This document shows, piece by piece, positions 8,773-17,395 of a stretch of 64,000 nucleotides of DNA; position 1 is the stretch's first letter; every line of letters begins with the position of its first letter. A model generated the notes under the pieces. That model did no database searches and was not told the origin of the DNA. It worked only from the letters and a program-made list of their open reading frames with translations. The DNA is from Pantoea cypripedii. Lineage in GTDB: Bacteria; Pseudomonadota; Gammaproteobacteria; Enterobacterales; Enterobacteriaceae. The stretch lies in the NCBI RefSeq assembly GCF_002095535.1, contig NZ_MLJI01000003.1, forward strand, positions 403,477 through 467,476, in the 5' to 3' direction. The position numbers and the translations under genes are program-made.

Positions 8773-9780
8773 ATGGCCAGTGATACCCTGACAATAACCC
8801 GCAGTCATCAGGTGGCACGCCGGGTTCAACCCGCTATCTGGTTAGCGCTGGTGCTGTGGTGGGCGCTGGTGGCACTGATGGTGATGGTGCCCGATAAGCC
8901 AGTGGGTTTTGCGCCACCCCGCTTCGTCAATGAAACCCATGAGTTATTTGCTGCATGCGCCGGTTTACTCAGCTTGCTGGCGGTTGTTGCCGGGATATTT
9001 CCCCGCCTCCGTCTGGTGGCTTCCCTCAGCCGCAGCGGCCCCTGGCTGATTGCGCTGGCGTTGCTCATCGGGCTGTGGGAAACGGTCACGGCCAAACTGG
9101 CATTATTACCCGTTCCCTTCTTCGCGCCGCCGCGCGCGCTGGTTGAAGCTTACGCGACAGACTGGCCGCGCCTGCTCGACAGCGTGTTAAATTCACTGCG
9201 TCTGCTGGCGCTGGGCTTTCTGTATGGCAGTCTTGTGGGTTTCATCACCGGAGTGGCGATCGGCTGGTCACGTGGGCTGGGGTACTGGGTGCACCCGATA
9301 TTGCGTTTCCTCGGCCCGGTGCCCTCAACCGCGCTGCTGCCTCTGTCGCTCTATTTCTTTCCTTCCAGCTTTTCCGCCGCCGTCTTTCTGATCGCTCTGG
9401 CGACCTGGTTTCCGGTCACAGTGCTGACCTGGTCAGGTGTCGCCAGTGTCGATAGCCGTTATTACGATGTGGCGCGCACCCTCGGTGCCAACGCGTTGTT
9501 CCTGGTACTGCGGGTTGCCGTACCCGCGTCACTGCCCCATCTGTTTGTTGGTCTGTTTATGGGGCTGGGTGCGTCCTTTTCGGTGCTGGTCGCCGCGGAA
9601 ATGATGGGAGTGAAATCTGGCCTGGGCTGGTATTTGCAATGGGCGCAAGGCTGGGCCGCCTACGCCAATATGTATGCCGCGTTGATTGTTATGGCACTGC
9701 TGTTTTCTTCTCTGATTTCTCTGTTGTTCCTGGTTCGGGATCGCACGCTGGCGTGGCAGCGTAGCGCAGTAAAATGGTGA
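8773..9780 (+). CDS. ABC transporter permease, SsuC-like with extra N-terminal membrane segments
   Basis: The 335-aa product ends in a standard binding-protein-dependent permease domain, with an EAA-like region around VARTLGANALFLVLRVAVPASLP, shown here only in part (about residues 235-250). It is preceded by about 100 residues carrying two additional hydrophobic helices (about 18-38 and 57-78). Typical SsuC/TauC permeases are 250-275 residues, so the N-terminus is an extension. I prefer the ATG at 8773 over 8770 for better spacing from AAGGAGAGG. It lies 10 bp after the binding-protein gene and forms one transcription unit with it. Confidence 0.85.
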   Translation: MASDTLTITRSHQVARRVQPAIWLALVLWWALVALMVMVPDKPVGFAPPRFVNETHELFAACAGLLSLLAVVAGIFPRLRLVASLSRSGPWLIALALLIGLWETVTAKLALLPVPFFAPPRALVEAYATDWPRLLDSVLNSLRLLALGFLYGSLVGFITGVAIGWSRGLGYWVHPILRFLGPVPSTALLPLSLYFFPSSFSAAVFLIALATWFPVTVLTWSGVASVDSRYYDVARTLGANALFLVLRVAVPASLPHLFVGLFMGLGASFSVLVAAEMMGVKSGLGWYLQWAQGWAAYANMYAALIVMALLFSSLISLLFLVRDRTLAWQRSAVKW

Positions 9781-9816
9781 CCCGCACCGTCACTCCTTAA
9801 CTGTATGAGGTTAACT

Positions 9817-10020
9817 ATGACTGCAAAGATAGCTGGCTCGATCACAGAACTGATTGGAAACACGCCACTGCTGCGACTGTCGCGCTATGCATCCCGGCAC
9901 CACATCAAGGCAGAACTGATCGCGAAGCTTGAACTGTTTAATCCCAATCACAGTGTGAAAGATCGTATTGCGCTGAGCATGATTGAGGCCGCCGAACGCA
10001 ACGGGCAAACTCTGAAATAA
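9817..10020 (+). pseudogene. Cysteine synthase / PLP beta-family N-terminal remnant
   Basis: A 67-codon frame with a proper ribosome site (GAGG, 6-base spacing) encodes the very beginning of a cysteine synthase-like enzyme. It contains [13 protein letters not shown] and [19 protein letters not shown], which includes the PLP-binding lysine of the family. Full-length enzymes exceed 300 residues and continue into a PTSGNTG loop. Here a TAA follows GQTLK, and the next 90 bases show no continuation in any frame. It is therefore a truncated gene end, linked to the preceding transporter, which suggests the intact locus once processed a sulfur or amino compound. A functional 67-aa product is unlikely. 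Confidence 0.75.
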
Positions 10021-10032
10021 AAATTACTGATA

Positions 10033-10068
10033 TCTCATATCATGACTGCCCATTTCACTTATATGAGA
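10033..10068. promoter_or_regulatory. Inverted repeat upstream of SRPBCC gene
   Basis: Arms TCTCATAT (10033-10040) and ATATGAGA (10061-10068) are separated by 20 bases, in the 90-bp gap between the cysteine-synthase remnant and the SRPBCC gene. It could be an operator or part of a promoter. No regulator can be assigned. Confidence 0.3.
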
Positions 10069-10082
10069 AATTCGCCCATGCT

Positions 10083-10110
10083 GGTCACATCAAATCGATG
10101 AGAGGTGACC
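10083..10110. promoter_or_regulatory. Inverted repeat overlapping the SRPBCC ribosome-binding site
   Basis: TGGTCAC (10082-10088) is mirrored by GTGACCA (10105-10111). The right arm adjoins the AGAGG ribosome site and lies 3 bases before the ATG at 10114. It could act as an operator or as a small mRNA hairpin hiding the start. This is sequence symmetry only. Confidence 0.3.
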
Positions 10111-10113
10111 AAC

Positions 10114-10635
10114 ATGAAAATGAATGCAATTGTCTGGCCGGAAGGCTTTGTACCGGGTTTTACCGATAATTACTGCTCGAATGAAGTGATTGTCGCGGGT
10201 CTGACTGCGGCTGAGATCTGGCCATTGCTGGCAACACCGTCGCTGTGGCCGACCTACTACAAAAACTCAGCCAATGCGCGTTTTTACGACAACAAAGGCC
10301 CGGTGCTGGCGCAGGATGACCGTTTCTACTTTGAGACCTTTGGTTTCCCGGTGGAAGCGCGTGTGACTGAGTATGTTGCGCCGTCAGCCGGTGAGCCCGG
10401 ACGTGTTGCATGGCATGGCTGGGCAGGCGAAGAAGGTGCCGATGATCGCCTTGACGTGCTGCATGCCTGGCTGGTGGAAGATCTGTCGGACAACCGCGTG
10501 CGCATTCTGACCCAGGAAACGCAGAACGGTAACCCGGCGAAAGAACTGGCAAAAGCGCAGCCGAACCCGATGATTAATGGACATCAGGACTGGCTGGATG
10601 GCCTGGTGGCGGCAGCCAGAGCGAAAAAAGCGTAA
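10114..10635 (+). CDS. SRPBCC family protein (START-like fold)
   Basis: The 173-aa product resembles polyketide-cyclase/SRPBCC proteins: an early segment LTAAEIWPLLATPSLWPTYY, a central FYFETFGFPVEARVTEY and a C-terminal helix with DWLDGLVAAARAKK. These proteins bind small hydrophobic ligands. No catalytic residue can be named. The start at 10114 is preceded by AGAGGTGACC; an in-frame GTG at 10105 is less likely. It appears to be monocistronic, with a hairpin 11 bp downstream. Confidence 0.75.
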   Translation: MKMNAIVWPEGFVPGFTDNYCSNEVIVAGLTAAEIWPLLATPSLWPTYYKNSANARFYDNKGPVLAQDDRFYFETFGFPVEARVTEYVAPSAGEPGRVAWHGWAGEEGADDRLDVLHAWLVEDLSDNRVRILTQETQNGNPAKELAKAQPNPMINGHQDWLDGLVAAARAKKA

Positions 10636-10645
10636 TCAAGTAAAA

Positions 10646-10669
10646 GCCAGTCAGTTTCATCTGACTGGC
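10646..10669 (+). terminator. Hairpin after SRPBCC gene
   Basis: A 9-bp perfect stem GCCAGTCAG / CTGACTGGC has a 6-base loop. The following sequence is AT-rich but lacks a clean T run, so termination strength is uncertain. Confidence 0.55.
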
Positions 10670-10901
10670 ATATATCATTATCGGTAACAGTTAGCCTGCC
10701 ATCAAAACAGAATTACTTATCTAAAATCTCTCATCACGTCTGCAACACACCATCCCTCATTTTTATCACATTGAATCAAATATATTTTAGTAAAAAACTA
10801 AAGTTGAAGATTTTACGGACGATAACAACAGGTGAATTTTTTTTATTGATTTGGGACTCACTCAAACTACGTACTGATGTTTTTTTAATCAAGGAACAGA
10901 T

Positions 10902-12356
10902 GTGAATTCACCCTTTGTTAAGAAGGCTGCATCCGTATTGGTCGCAGCTTCTCTCACCAGCAGTTGCTCATCCATGCATGATTTCGCCCGTGATTACGGC
11001 ACAGCAGCCGGTTGTATTGGCGGTGCCGCATTAGGCGGTGGCATAACCTATCTCGTTACTCATGACGCTAAAAAAGCGCTGGTCGGTGGTCTGGCAGGTG
11101 GCGCAGCAGGATGTGTAGTTGGCAACGTCTGGCAGAGTCGCGAACAGGCGCTGGAAAAAATCGCCCAGGAAGAAAAAATCCGAATTAGTACCGAGGCATT
11201 GAGGACGCAGGAAAATAGCAAACAGGATCAGGTTGGGTTCGTCGCTCAGGTTGAAGATGGCTCCATGTTTAACAGTGGTAGCGCAGACCTCACCAGCACT
11301 GGGCTGCGGCAGGTACAGAAAATTGCTGCCGCGATGAGAAGTGGTCAACAGGATGACAAAGGCGTGCTGCTGGTAGTGGGGCATACCGATGCCACCGGCA
11401 GCCCGGCGTATAATCAGCAACTTTCCGAGGCTCGTGCTCATAATGTGGGGCTGGTACTGGAACAGAGTGGTATCAGGGCCAGTCAGCTCTATTTCCAGGG
11501 CGTAGGTTCATCCCGCCCATTAGCTAACAACGACTCAGATAGCGGGCGAGCACAGAATCGCCGGGTGGAAATTGTGGCACTGGCCAATGAAGGTCTGTTA
11601 CGCCAGCGTCTGGCCCTGGAAGATAACAACCCACGTTATTTGCGTTACAGTTCAGCCGCCGAAAATACACTGGCTCGCACAGTACCGCCTAAGAAAACGC
11701 AAACTAACACCAAAAAACCGCAAGTTTCGTCGACGCAGGTGATCACGACGCCAAAGGCAAGTGCCGTTGTGACCAATCCTGCCAACTTTATCGACTTTGG
11801 TGGTTCACCCGCCTCCACACATCCGACAGGCCTCGCCAGTAACCTGAAACCGCTCTCCCAGGGATTCAGTCTGATTAGCCAGGCACAGGCCAGCAATGTC
11901 GCGGGCAGTTGCCTGACCGACCTGCCACGCGTCAGCGGATTGGCGAAAAATCTCGCCAGTGGCCAACCGATTGAGAAACATGCAACGCAGGAATTCCTGC
12001 CGAATATGAATGGCCGTGCCTGGGCCGGATTGGTTAATGGCAACCTCGTCACCCTCACTCCGGTATCGGTCTTGAAAGACGGGGCAAAAGTGACCAAAAA
12101 TCCACAGGTAATCATTACGCCCGGCTACGCCCAGGGAAAACGCACCTCACTGACAGCGATGTCCGGTATCGCGAATAGCTGGGAAGGTGAGGACAGTATT
12201 CTTTACCGTGTCTACATCGAAAACGCCCAGCAGCAACCTGTTTCCTGTCTTGACCTGCTGTTGCCAAAGTCCGGTCATCCGGCTCAGCAAGGCCAATTGT
12301 TTTACAGCAACCACCGCCAGCCCTGGCTGGCTGACTATGCTCCCCAGCGTGGATAA
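10902..12356 (+). CDS. OmpA-domain lipoprotein-like envelope protein with glycine zipper
   Basis: The 484-aa product starts with a GTG (AAGGAACA upstream; the overlapping ATG reads straight into a stop). A hydrophobic leader ends at Cys22 in an imperfect lipobox (TSSC). Residues 36-75 are a glycine-zipper stretch. Residues 112-228 form an OmpA-like peptidoglycan-binding domain (GHTDATGS at 160-167, RAQNRRVEI at 216-224). The last 250 residues are unrecognised, beginning with a Thr/Lys-rich linker. It is likely anchored in the outer membrane and bound to the cell wall. The two genes that follow (14 bp and 1 bp gaps) complete a three-gene unit. Similar domain order occurs in YiaD-type proteins, but the C-terminal part does not. 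Confidence 0.8.
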   Translation: MNSPFVKKAASVLVAASLTSSCSSMHDFARDYGTAAGCIGGAALGGGITYLVTHDAKKALVGGLAGGAAGCVVGNVWQSREQALEKIAQEEKIRISTEALRTQENSKQDQVGFVAQVEDGSMFNSGSADLTSTGLRQVQKIAAAMRSGQQDDKGVLLVVGHTDATGSPAYNQQLSEARAHNVGLVLEQSGIRASQLYFQGVGSSRPLANNDSDSGRAQNRRVEIVALANEGLLRQRLALEDNNPRYLRYSSAAENTLARTVPPKKTQTNTKKPQVSSTQVITTPKASAVVTNPANFIDFGGSPASTHPTGLASNLKPLSQGFSLISQAQASNVAGSCLTDLPRVSGLAKNLASGQPIEKHATQEFLPNMNGRAWAGLVNGNLVTLTPVSVLKDGAKVTKNPQVIITPGYAQGKRTSLTAMSGIANSWEGEDSILYRVYIENAQQQPVSCLDLLLPKSGHPAQQGQLFYSNHRQPWLADYAPQRG

Positions 12357-12370
12357 CGGAATATTATCGA

Positions 12371-13936
12371 ATGGATATTTTAACGACCTTATTTCAGACT
12401 ATCGCGACATATCGCTATATTTTCTGGCCACTTTTCGCCCTACTAGCTTTAACGATCACAGCAATAAAATGGTGGGAGCAGGTACGCTACTTTTTCCTTA
12501 ACCTTTTTTGTTCGTTACCCGTGATTGGGACTATCAGCCGCCTGGCCCGCAGCCATGAAGCACGCCGCCCTGGTACGGGCAAATTAATCTGGCATCCGGC
12601 AGAAGAAGCGCTGTGCGGCAAATTTTATCAATTTCACAGTATTTCAAACCGCGACGCCGATTTTTATCTCCGCTGCGTCAATTATCTCAACAAAGTTGAT
12701 GAACGCGGACGTAAACCCACCAGCGTGGTGTTATGGCTGTGCAGTATCGCTCTGGTGATCCTTGAAGCGTTCATCTTTGCGCTGGTTCTGTCCCCTTTCA
12801 TTGCTAACAATATTTCAGCGAACCAGGCTGAATTGTCCGCCATTGTGGTTTCGGTGTTGATTGGGGTGATCCTCGTCCCCGCGACACATTTGATGGGGAC
12901 ACAACTGCACAAAAATACGCTGCTGAAAAAAATCCGCTACTGGCATAAAGAAGCGCGTCTTGACGATAATGCTCAGGCGCTGAAGAAAGATCCTGAAGTT
13001 TCGCTGGAGAACACCCGTATCGATGATAATGCCCCCAGCTATCTGCAAATGCTTAACCGCGTTCAGCACGGCATCGGGGCAAAACCTCAGTATGTTCAAA
13101 CCGTTGTCACCCTGCTGCTTATTATCACCTTTGCGATTGGTGCCTATTTTATTCGCGCTGCCACCATCAATGCTGCTGAAACTCAGGCAGTGAATGGCAC
13201 GCCTTTTAGCCAGACCAGCGCTGTCAGTACAAGCTCGCCATTTGAACTGCCACAACAGGCCGTTGAAGATAATCAGCAAGCCGATCAGCAGGCTGCAAAG
13301 GAAGTGACTGACAATCGCGTCTTTGCGTCAAAACTGACGTTTATTATCCTTTCGGTGATCTTTATTGGGGTGCAGCTGATTGGCATTCTGATTGGCTATT
13401 ACCGCTCTCTGGTGGGTATTGAATCCCGGCAGGCGGCGAAATACGTCGGTAACTTCAGTGGCTCAGAAGAGTTCGCGGCATGGTATGCCATGCGTCGTGA
13501 GCGTGTTGAACGTGATGCCCAGGATAAACTGGCCAGTTTGCAAAATCGTATGGCAATGCAGCGAGCCAGCAGTGCCAGTAACGCCAGAAATGACGTTCGC
13601 ACCTTCGATGAATATGTTCGCGGTAAACAGCGCGACAAAATCGAGGCCGATGAACATGCTGCATCGCGTCAGTCTTATGTTCCTCCCGCCACTGTTCGCG
13701 AGATGCATAAGTCAGAACCGGCATTGGTGGTAGAACCTGCACCCGCAGCCCTCACCCCGGTGGCTCTTGAACCAAACAATGCAGATGATAAAGCCCGCAT
13801 TGCGGAGCTGGGGGATTTGACCGTACTTAACGATGAGGAACTCCTGCTGGTTGCTGAAGACGCTGGTCTGCCGTTAGAAGCTTTGCAACGCCGTCGCAAA
13901 GTTCAGCTGGTTTTGCATAAAGCAAAAGGTGGATAA
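12371..13936 (+). CDS. Multi-pass inner-membrane protein of unknown function (envelope cassette)
   Basis: I do not recognise this 521-aa protein. Hydrophobic segments lie at about 16-35, 40-54, 117-146, 155-177, 241-264 and 321-345. A polar Gln/Ala-rich loop (about 270-315) separates the last two helices. After residue 350 the protein is soluble: a charged helical stretch (about 370-440), a Pro/Ala/Val linker, and a short C-terminal module (IAELGDLTVLNDEELLLVAE) resembling a SAP-like or helix-hairpin motif. The ribosome site is weak, suggesting coupling to the upstream OmpA-domain gene. It may be the membrane platform of the cassette. Confidence 0.7.
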   Translation: MDILTTLFQTIATYRYIFWPLFALLALTITAIKWWEQVRYFFLNLFCSLPVIGTISRLARSHEARRPGTGKLIWHPAEEALCGKFYQFHSISNRDADFYLRCVNYLNKVDERGRKPTSVVLWLCSIALVILEAFIFALVLSPFIANNISANQAELSAIVVSVLIGVILVPATHLMGTQLHKNTLLKKIRYWHKEARLDDNAQALKKDPEVSLENTRIDDNAPSYLQMLNRVQHGIGAKPQYVQTVVTLLLIITFAIGAYFIRAATINAAETQAVNGTPFSQTSAVSTSSPFELPQQAVEDNQQADQQAAKEVTDNRVFASKLTFIILSVIFIGVQLIGILIGYYRSLVGIESRQAAKYVGNFSGSEEFAAWYAMRRERVERDAQDKLASLQNRMAMQRASSASNARNDVRTFDEYVRGKQRDKIEADEHAASRQSYVPPATVREMHKSEPALVVEPAPAALTPVALEPNNADDKARIAELGDLTVLNDEELLLVAEDAGLPLEALQRRRKVQLVLHKAKGG

Positions 13937-13937
13937 G

Positions 13938-14774
13938 GTGAGGCTTATCACAGCATGTCTGTTGCTGCTGGCCGGGGCAAGCGCCCTGGCTCAGGCAGCC
14001 GAACGCAATGACATTCCCGGCTGTTATGATTTCACGAAATTAACCCAATACCGCCCCGCCAGCAGTGGCCGTGAATTGGTGGTGATTATCGATCAGACGG
14101 TAAAAGTCCCGCTTGAGATCAAGAACGCCAGCTGGCAGCAAATCCTGCGTTTTAGCCAGCCTGGCGATCGCGTGGTGCTGTATCAGTTCTCCGCGTTGCT
14201 GCAAAATAATTTTATGCAGCGATTGTTTGATGGTCGCCTTGAGCCACTGCTGGTGGATAAGAAAATCCGCGACAATCTGGGTATGGAAAGCCTGAAGCAA
14301 CTCGACCAATGCCTGGCAGAACAAAAAGGGTACTTTGCTAAAACCGTCGGTTCTTTGATGGCGAAGAGTTTTGCCGAGAAAGGGGACAACATCGCAAAAA
14401 GCGAAATCCTTGATAGCCTGAAACGCATAAGCCTCGATCTGCAACAGGATTCTGTTCAATCACGTACGGTGTTCCTGATCTCGGACATGCTGGAAAACAG
14501 CGCGTTCGATAGTTTTTACCGCAATAACGCGTTGCGTTTGCTATCGCCCAAAAAGGAACTCGAACAGGTCAAAAGTCAGAACCTGTTGACAGATTTTGCC
14601 GGGGCAAAGGTTTTCGTCGCTGGCGCAGGTTTGATTGATACCGATGCGAAAAATAACTATCGCTCAGGGAAAGTGTTGCAGCAGCTGGAAGGGTTCTGGC
14701 GCGATTATTTCACCGCCTCAAACGCTGTGCTGGTCAGTTTTGGTGCGCCTGCACTGAATGTTGATCTCCAGTAA
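13938..14774 (+). CDS. Exported vWA-like protein of unknown function (envelope cassette)
   Basis: The 278-aa product has a cleavable signal peptide (about 1-20, cleavage near AQA). The mature part follows a von Willebrand A-like pattern: GRELVVIIDQTVKVP (45-58), GDRVVLYQFSA and RTVFLISDMLENS (176-188). The usual metal site DxSxS is replaced by DQTVK, so metal binding may be lost. I chose GTG 13938, which is spaced correctly from AGGTGG, over GTG 13929, which would overlap the previous gene. A strong terminator follows directly, closing the three-gene unit. I cannot assign a function. Confidence 0.7.
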   Translation: MRLITACLLLLAGASALAQAAERNDIPGCYDFTKLTQYRPASSGRELVVIIDQTVKVPLEIKNASWQQILRFSQPGDRVVLYQFSALLQNNFMQRLFDGRLEPLLVDKKIRDNLGMESLKQLDQCLAEQKGYFAKTVGSLMAKSFAEKGDNIAKSEILDSLKRISLDLQQDSVQSRTVFLISDMLENSAFDSFYRNNALRLLSPKKELEQVKSQNLLTDFAGAKVFVAGAGLIDTDAKNNYRSGKVLQQLEGFWRDYFTASNAVLVSFGAPALNVDLQ

Positions 14775-14779
14775 AAACA

Positions 14780-14809
14780 GAGGGGATGACACAGCATCCC
14801 CTCCTTTTT
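14780..14809 (+). terminator. Rho-independent terminator, vWA-like gene / fhuE
   Basis: The 9-bp stem GAGGGGATG / CATCCCCTC with a 6-base loop is followed by CTTTTTC. It lies between convergent genes and ends the envelope cassette transcript. Confidence 0.85.
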
Positions 14810-14816
14810 CACATAA

Positions 14817-16988
14817 TTAGAAACGATAGTTTGCCGAAATGGAGACGTTACGCGGCGCACCGTACACCGTGTTTCTGCCCACATCAATGTTGTAGGTTTT
14901 GTCGAACAGGTTATTCAGGTTCGCCTGGATTGACAGCTGTTTGTTCACGCGATAACGCGTAAACAGGTCAACCAACGCATAGCTGCCCTGATCGGCATAC
15001 AGGGTGCTGGCGCCATCCGGACCGGCCACATGATCCCAGGTATGGGTCTGCCAGTTGACACCGCCACCTACCGTCAGATCCTGCAGCATCGGCAAGCGAT
15101 AGCTGGTGAAGAACTTCAGTGATGTACGCGGCTGAGTTGGATTCAGCGCTTCACCATCACCGTCTTTCGCCACATAACGGGTCGCACCGAAGGTCATTTG
15201 CAGGTTATCCGTCACCGCCCCGTTGATTTCAAATTCGATACCTTTGCTGACCGTGCCGTTCTGCTCATAGTAGGCATAATCCGTGCCGCCATTAACCAAC
15301 GCGTAATCCGTGGCACCCAGGTGATCCTGCTCGATACGGAAGACAGCCACTGAGGCGGTCAGTCGGCTGTTCAGCCAGTCACCCTTGATCCCGGTTTCAT
15401 AACTTTTACCCGTAACCGGCGAAAGGTAAGCGCCGTTTACATCGCGGTAGGTCTGCGGTTTAAAGATTGAGGTGTAGCTGGCGTAGGCGGAATACGTATC
15501 GTTGATGTCATACACCAGGCCCGCGTAAGGCGTGATGTTGTTCTTTTCCATATTCTGCGTCAGCGTATCGGCGGTGTATTTGGTGTAGCGCGCGCCGAGA
15601 ATCAGATGCAGCGGATCGGCCAACGAAATGCGCGTCGCCAGATAGGCTGATTTCTGATGGATGGTATTGTCCTGCGACAGCGACTGAGGATCCCAGTCTG
15701 GCTCCGGATAATTACCCCACTGATTAAAATCACCGACATCGGCTGAGGTGAAGCTGGTAGATGAACTGAAGTAGCGATCATTCTGGCGAATATAGGTCAC
15801 GCCAGCCATCATTTCATGCTGACGACCAAACAGTTCATACGGTCCGCTGACGTAAGCATCAACAGAATTTTCCTTGCGCTTCGCGGTGTTGTAACCGGTG
15901 CCGCCAAGCAAGTCATAACCCGCATAAGGCCCAATACCGATGCCGGTAGTTTTATCAAAGTAACCATCGATATACAGCAGTTTACTGTCCATGGTGGCTT
16001 CGGTATGGGTGCCACTCAGGGTGAACTGCCAGCCGTTGTTAAATTCCTGCTTCAGGCTGGCGAAGACGGATTTTGAGTCGCTATTGTTGTACGCCCAGTC
16101 AGGTGCCAGGTTAGTGCTGCGGGAATAATTGGTTTTACTGCCATCAAGATAGAATGTGGGCAGGCCACCCCAGGTTGCGCCCGAGATGTTGGTTTCCTGG
16201 TAATCGTATCCCACGGACAGCGTGGTGGAATCGGTCAGATCGGCATCAACCACGCCATACAGGAATTTCTTCTGGGTATGGTAACGATCCAGCCAGCTGT
16301 CGCCATCCTGATAACCGGCCACGACACGACCACGCACATTGCCTGACTCCGTCAGCGGCGCGGAGAGATCGGCAACATAACGCTGATTATCCCAGCTGCC
16401 GTAGCTGGCTGAGACATCGGCTTTAAATTCTTTGCTGTCGGCACGTTTACGGACCATATTCACCGACGCCGCCGGGCTACCAGCTCCGGTCATTAAGCCA
16501 GTCGCACCACGCACCACTTCGACCCGGTCGTAAATAGCCGTATCAGACAGGGTGTCGCCGATATTCCACTGGGAATCAATCAGCACCGGGACGCCATCGA
16601 TCTGATAGTTATCGATCATAAAACCGCGTGAGTAGAAATTGCTGCGGTTAGCGCCGGAATTAAATTCGCTGATGCCGGTGGTATTTTTTAAAACATCATT
16701 CAGCGTTTCCAGCTGTTGATCCTGCATACGCTGTTTGCTGATAACGCTGATGGACTGAGGCGTGTCACGCGCGGTCAGGGCCATTTTGGTGGCAGCTCGC
16801 GTGACCGGGACATTGTAATCGCTGGCGGCCTGTTGCTGCTGATCGTCGGTGCTGGCGTTTACCGTCAGTGTTTGGTCTTTGCTATCGGCTTCAGCCGCAT
16901 GAGCAATTCCTGATGCAATCAATAACGCCAGCACAGAAAGGCGCAACGCTGGTTGCGATCCCCTGACCCGCTTAACTTCGAAAGACAT
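14817..16988 (-). CDS. fhuE: TonB-dependent ferric-hydroxamate siderophore receptor, FhuE-like
   Basis: This 723-aa outer-membrane receptor has a signal peptide ending in AHA, a TonB-box region (QTLTVNA), a plug domain (DTPQSISVISKQRM, then RVEVVRGATGLMTGAGSPAASVNMVRK) and a 22-strand barrel ending in the aromatic F of SISANYRF. Stretches such as YELFGRQH, SLADPLHLILGARYT and GSYALVDLFTRYRV match E. coli FhuE (coprogen/rhodotorulic acid receptor) closely as I remember it. The ATG at 16988 is preceded by TGAGGAA; an in-frame TTG 12 bases upstream is disfavoured. A Fur-like site lies about 170 bp upstream. It stands alone, with no transporter genes beside it. Confidence 0.9.
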   Translation of the reverse strand: MSFEVKRVRGSQPALRLSVLALLIASGIAHAAEADSKDQTLTVNASTDDQQQQAASDYNVPVTRAATKMALTARDTPQSISVISKQRMQDQQLETLNDVLKNTTGISEFNSGANRSNFYSRGFMIDNYQIDGVPVLIDSQWNIGDTLSDTAIYDRVEVVRGATGLMTGAGSPAASVNMVRKRADSKEFKADVSASYGSWDNQRYVADLSAPLTESGNVRGRVVAGYQDGDSWLDRYHTQKKFLYGVVDADLTDSTTLSVGYDYQETNISGATWGGLPTFYLDGSKTNYSRSTNLAPDWAYNNSDSKSVFASLKQEFNNGWQFTLSGTHTEATMDSKLLYIDGYFDKTTGIGIGPYAGYDLLGGTGYNTAKRKENSVDAYVSGPYELFGRQHEMMAGVTYIRQNDRYFSSSTSFTSADVGDFNQWGNYPEPDWDPQSLSQDNTIHQKSAYLATRISLADPLHLILGARYTKYTADTLTQNMEKNNITPYAGLVYDINDTYSAYASYTSIFKPQTYRDVNGAYLSPVTGKSYETGIKGDWLNSRLTASVAVFRIEQDHLGATDYALVNGGTDYAYYEQNGTVSKGIEFEINGAVTDNLQMTFGATRYVAKDGDGEALNPTQPRTSLKFFTSYRLPMLQDLTVGGGVNWQTHTWDHVAGPDGASTLYADQGSYALVDLFTRYRVNKQLSIQANLNNLFDKTYNIDVGRNTVYGAPRNVSISANYRF

Positions 16989-17156
16989 AATATTCCTCAA
17001 TCAACTTATTTTTATTTAGATGACGACATACCCGCTGACGTCTGCTGGCATCCCGCCGCAAAAGGAGTTGAAGAATAAATGTCAGGTAAGAGGAAGCGCC
17101 TGACTGTGCCGTCCGGGCACTCACAGCGCGACAGTAAATATGTCGTTAAGAAAGCA

Positions 17157-17175
17157 AATGAGAAATATACGCATT
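17157..17175 (-). promoter_or_regulatory. Fur-box-like site upstream of fhuE
   Basis: AATGAGAAATATACGCATT matches the Fur palindrome AATGATAATCATTATCATT at 13 of 19 positions and lies upstream of a siderophore receptor gene. The distance of about 170 bp to the start codon leaves room for a leader. Confidence 0.5.
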
Positions 17176-17311
17176 AAGATTTCTATTGCAAGAAATTGTT
17201 ACTCTGCAGCCAAAAGTTTCCTGCGTGAAATTCGCTTATTCTTCAATGAGTAATAAAGCGAAAGAGTTGAGGGAGGTAATTGTCACAATAGTAAATCTGT
17301 GTGCATGTGTC

Positions 17312-17384
17312 GTAGCGGCGCGATTTATCGCGCGGGTGTATTCCGGCGATGCTGCCAAAAACGCGCAATAAATTGCACCGCTAC
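17312..17384. repeat. REPIN-like inverted pair of GTAG-headed repeats, copy 1
   Basis: A left unit starts with GTAG followed by the hairpin GCGCGATTTATCGCGC. A right unit ends with TTGCACCGCTAC, that is, the same element inverted. About 30 bases separate the units. The same pair occurs at 34377 and 39027. The architecture (GTAG head plus short hairpin, two units in inverted orientation) is that of REP doublets mobilised by RAYT transposases. No RAYT gene is in the window. Confidence 0.8.
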
Positions 17385-17395
17385 ATAACGGGCGC

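Larger units (their letters stand above)
17001..17395. other. Intergenic region between fhuE and a LysR gene
   Basis: These 395 bases hold the fhuE promoter side with a Fur-like site and an inverted pair of GTAG-headed palindromic repeats next to the LysR stop codon. I see no open frame with a ribosome site. Confidence 0.7.
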
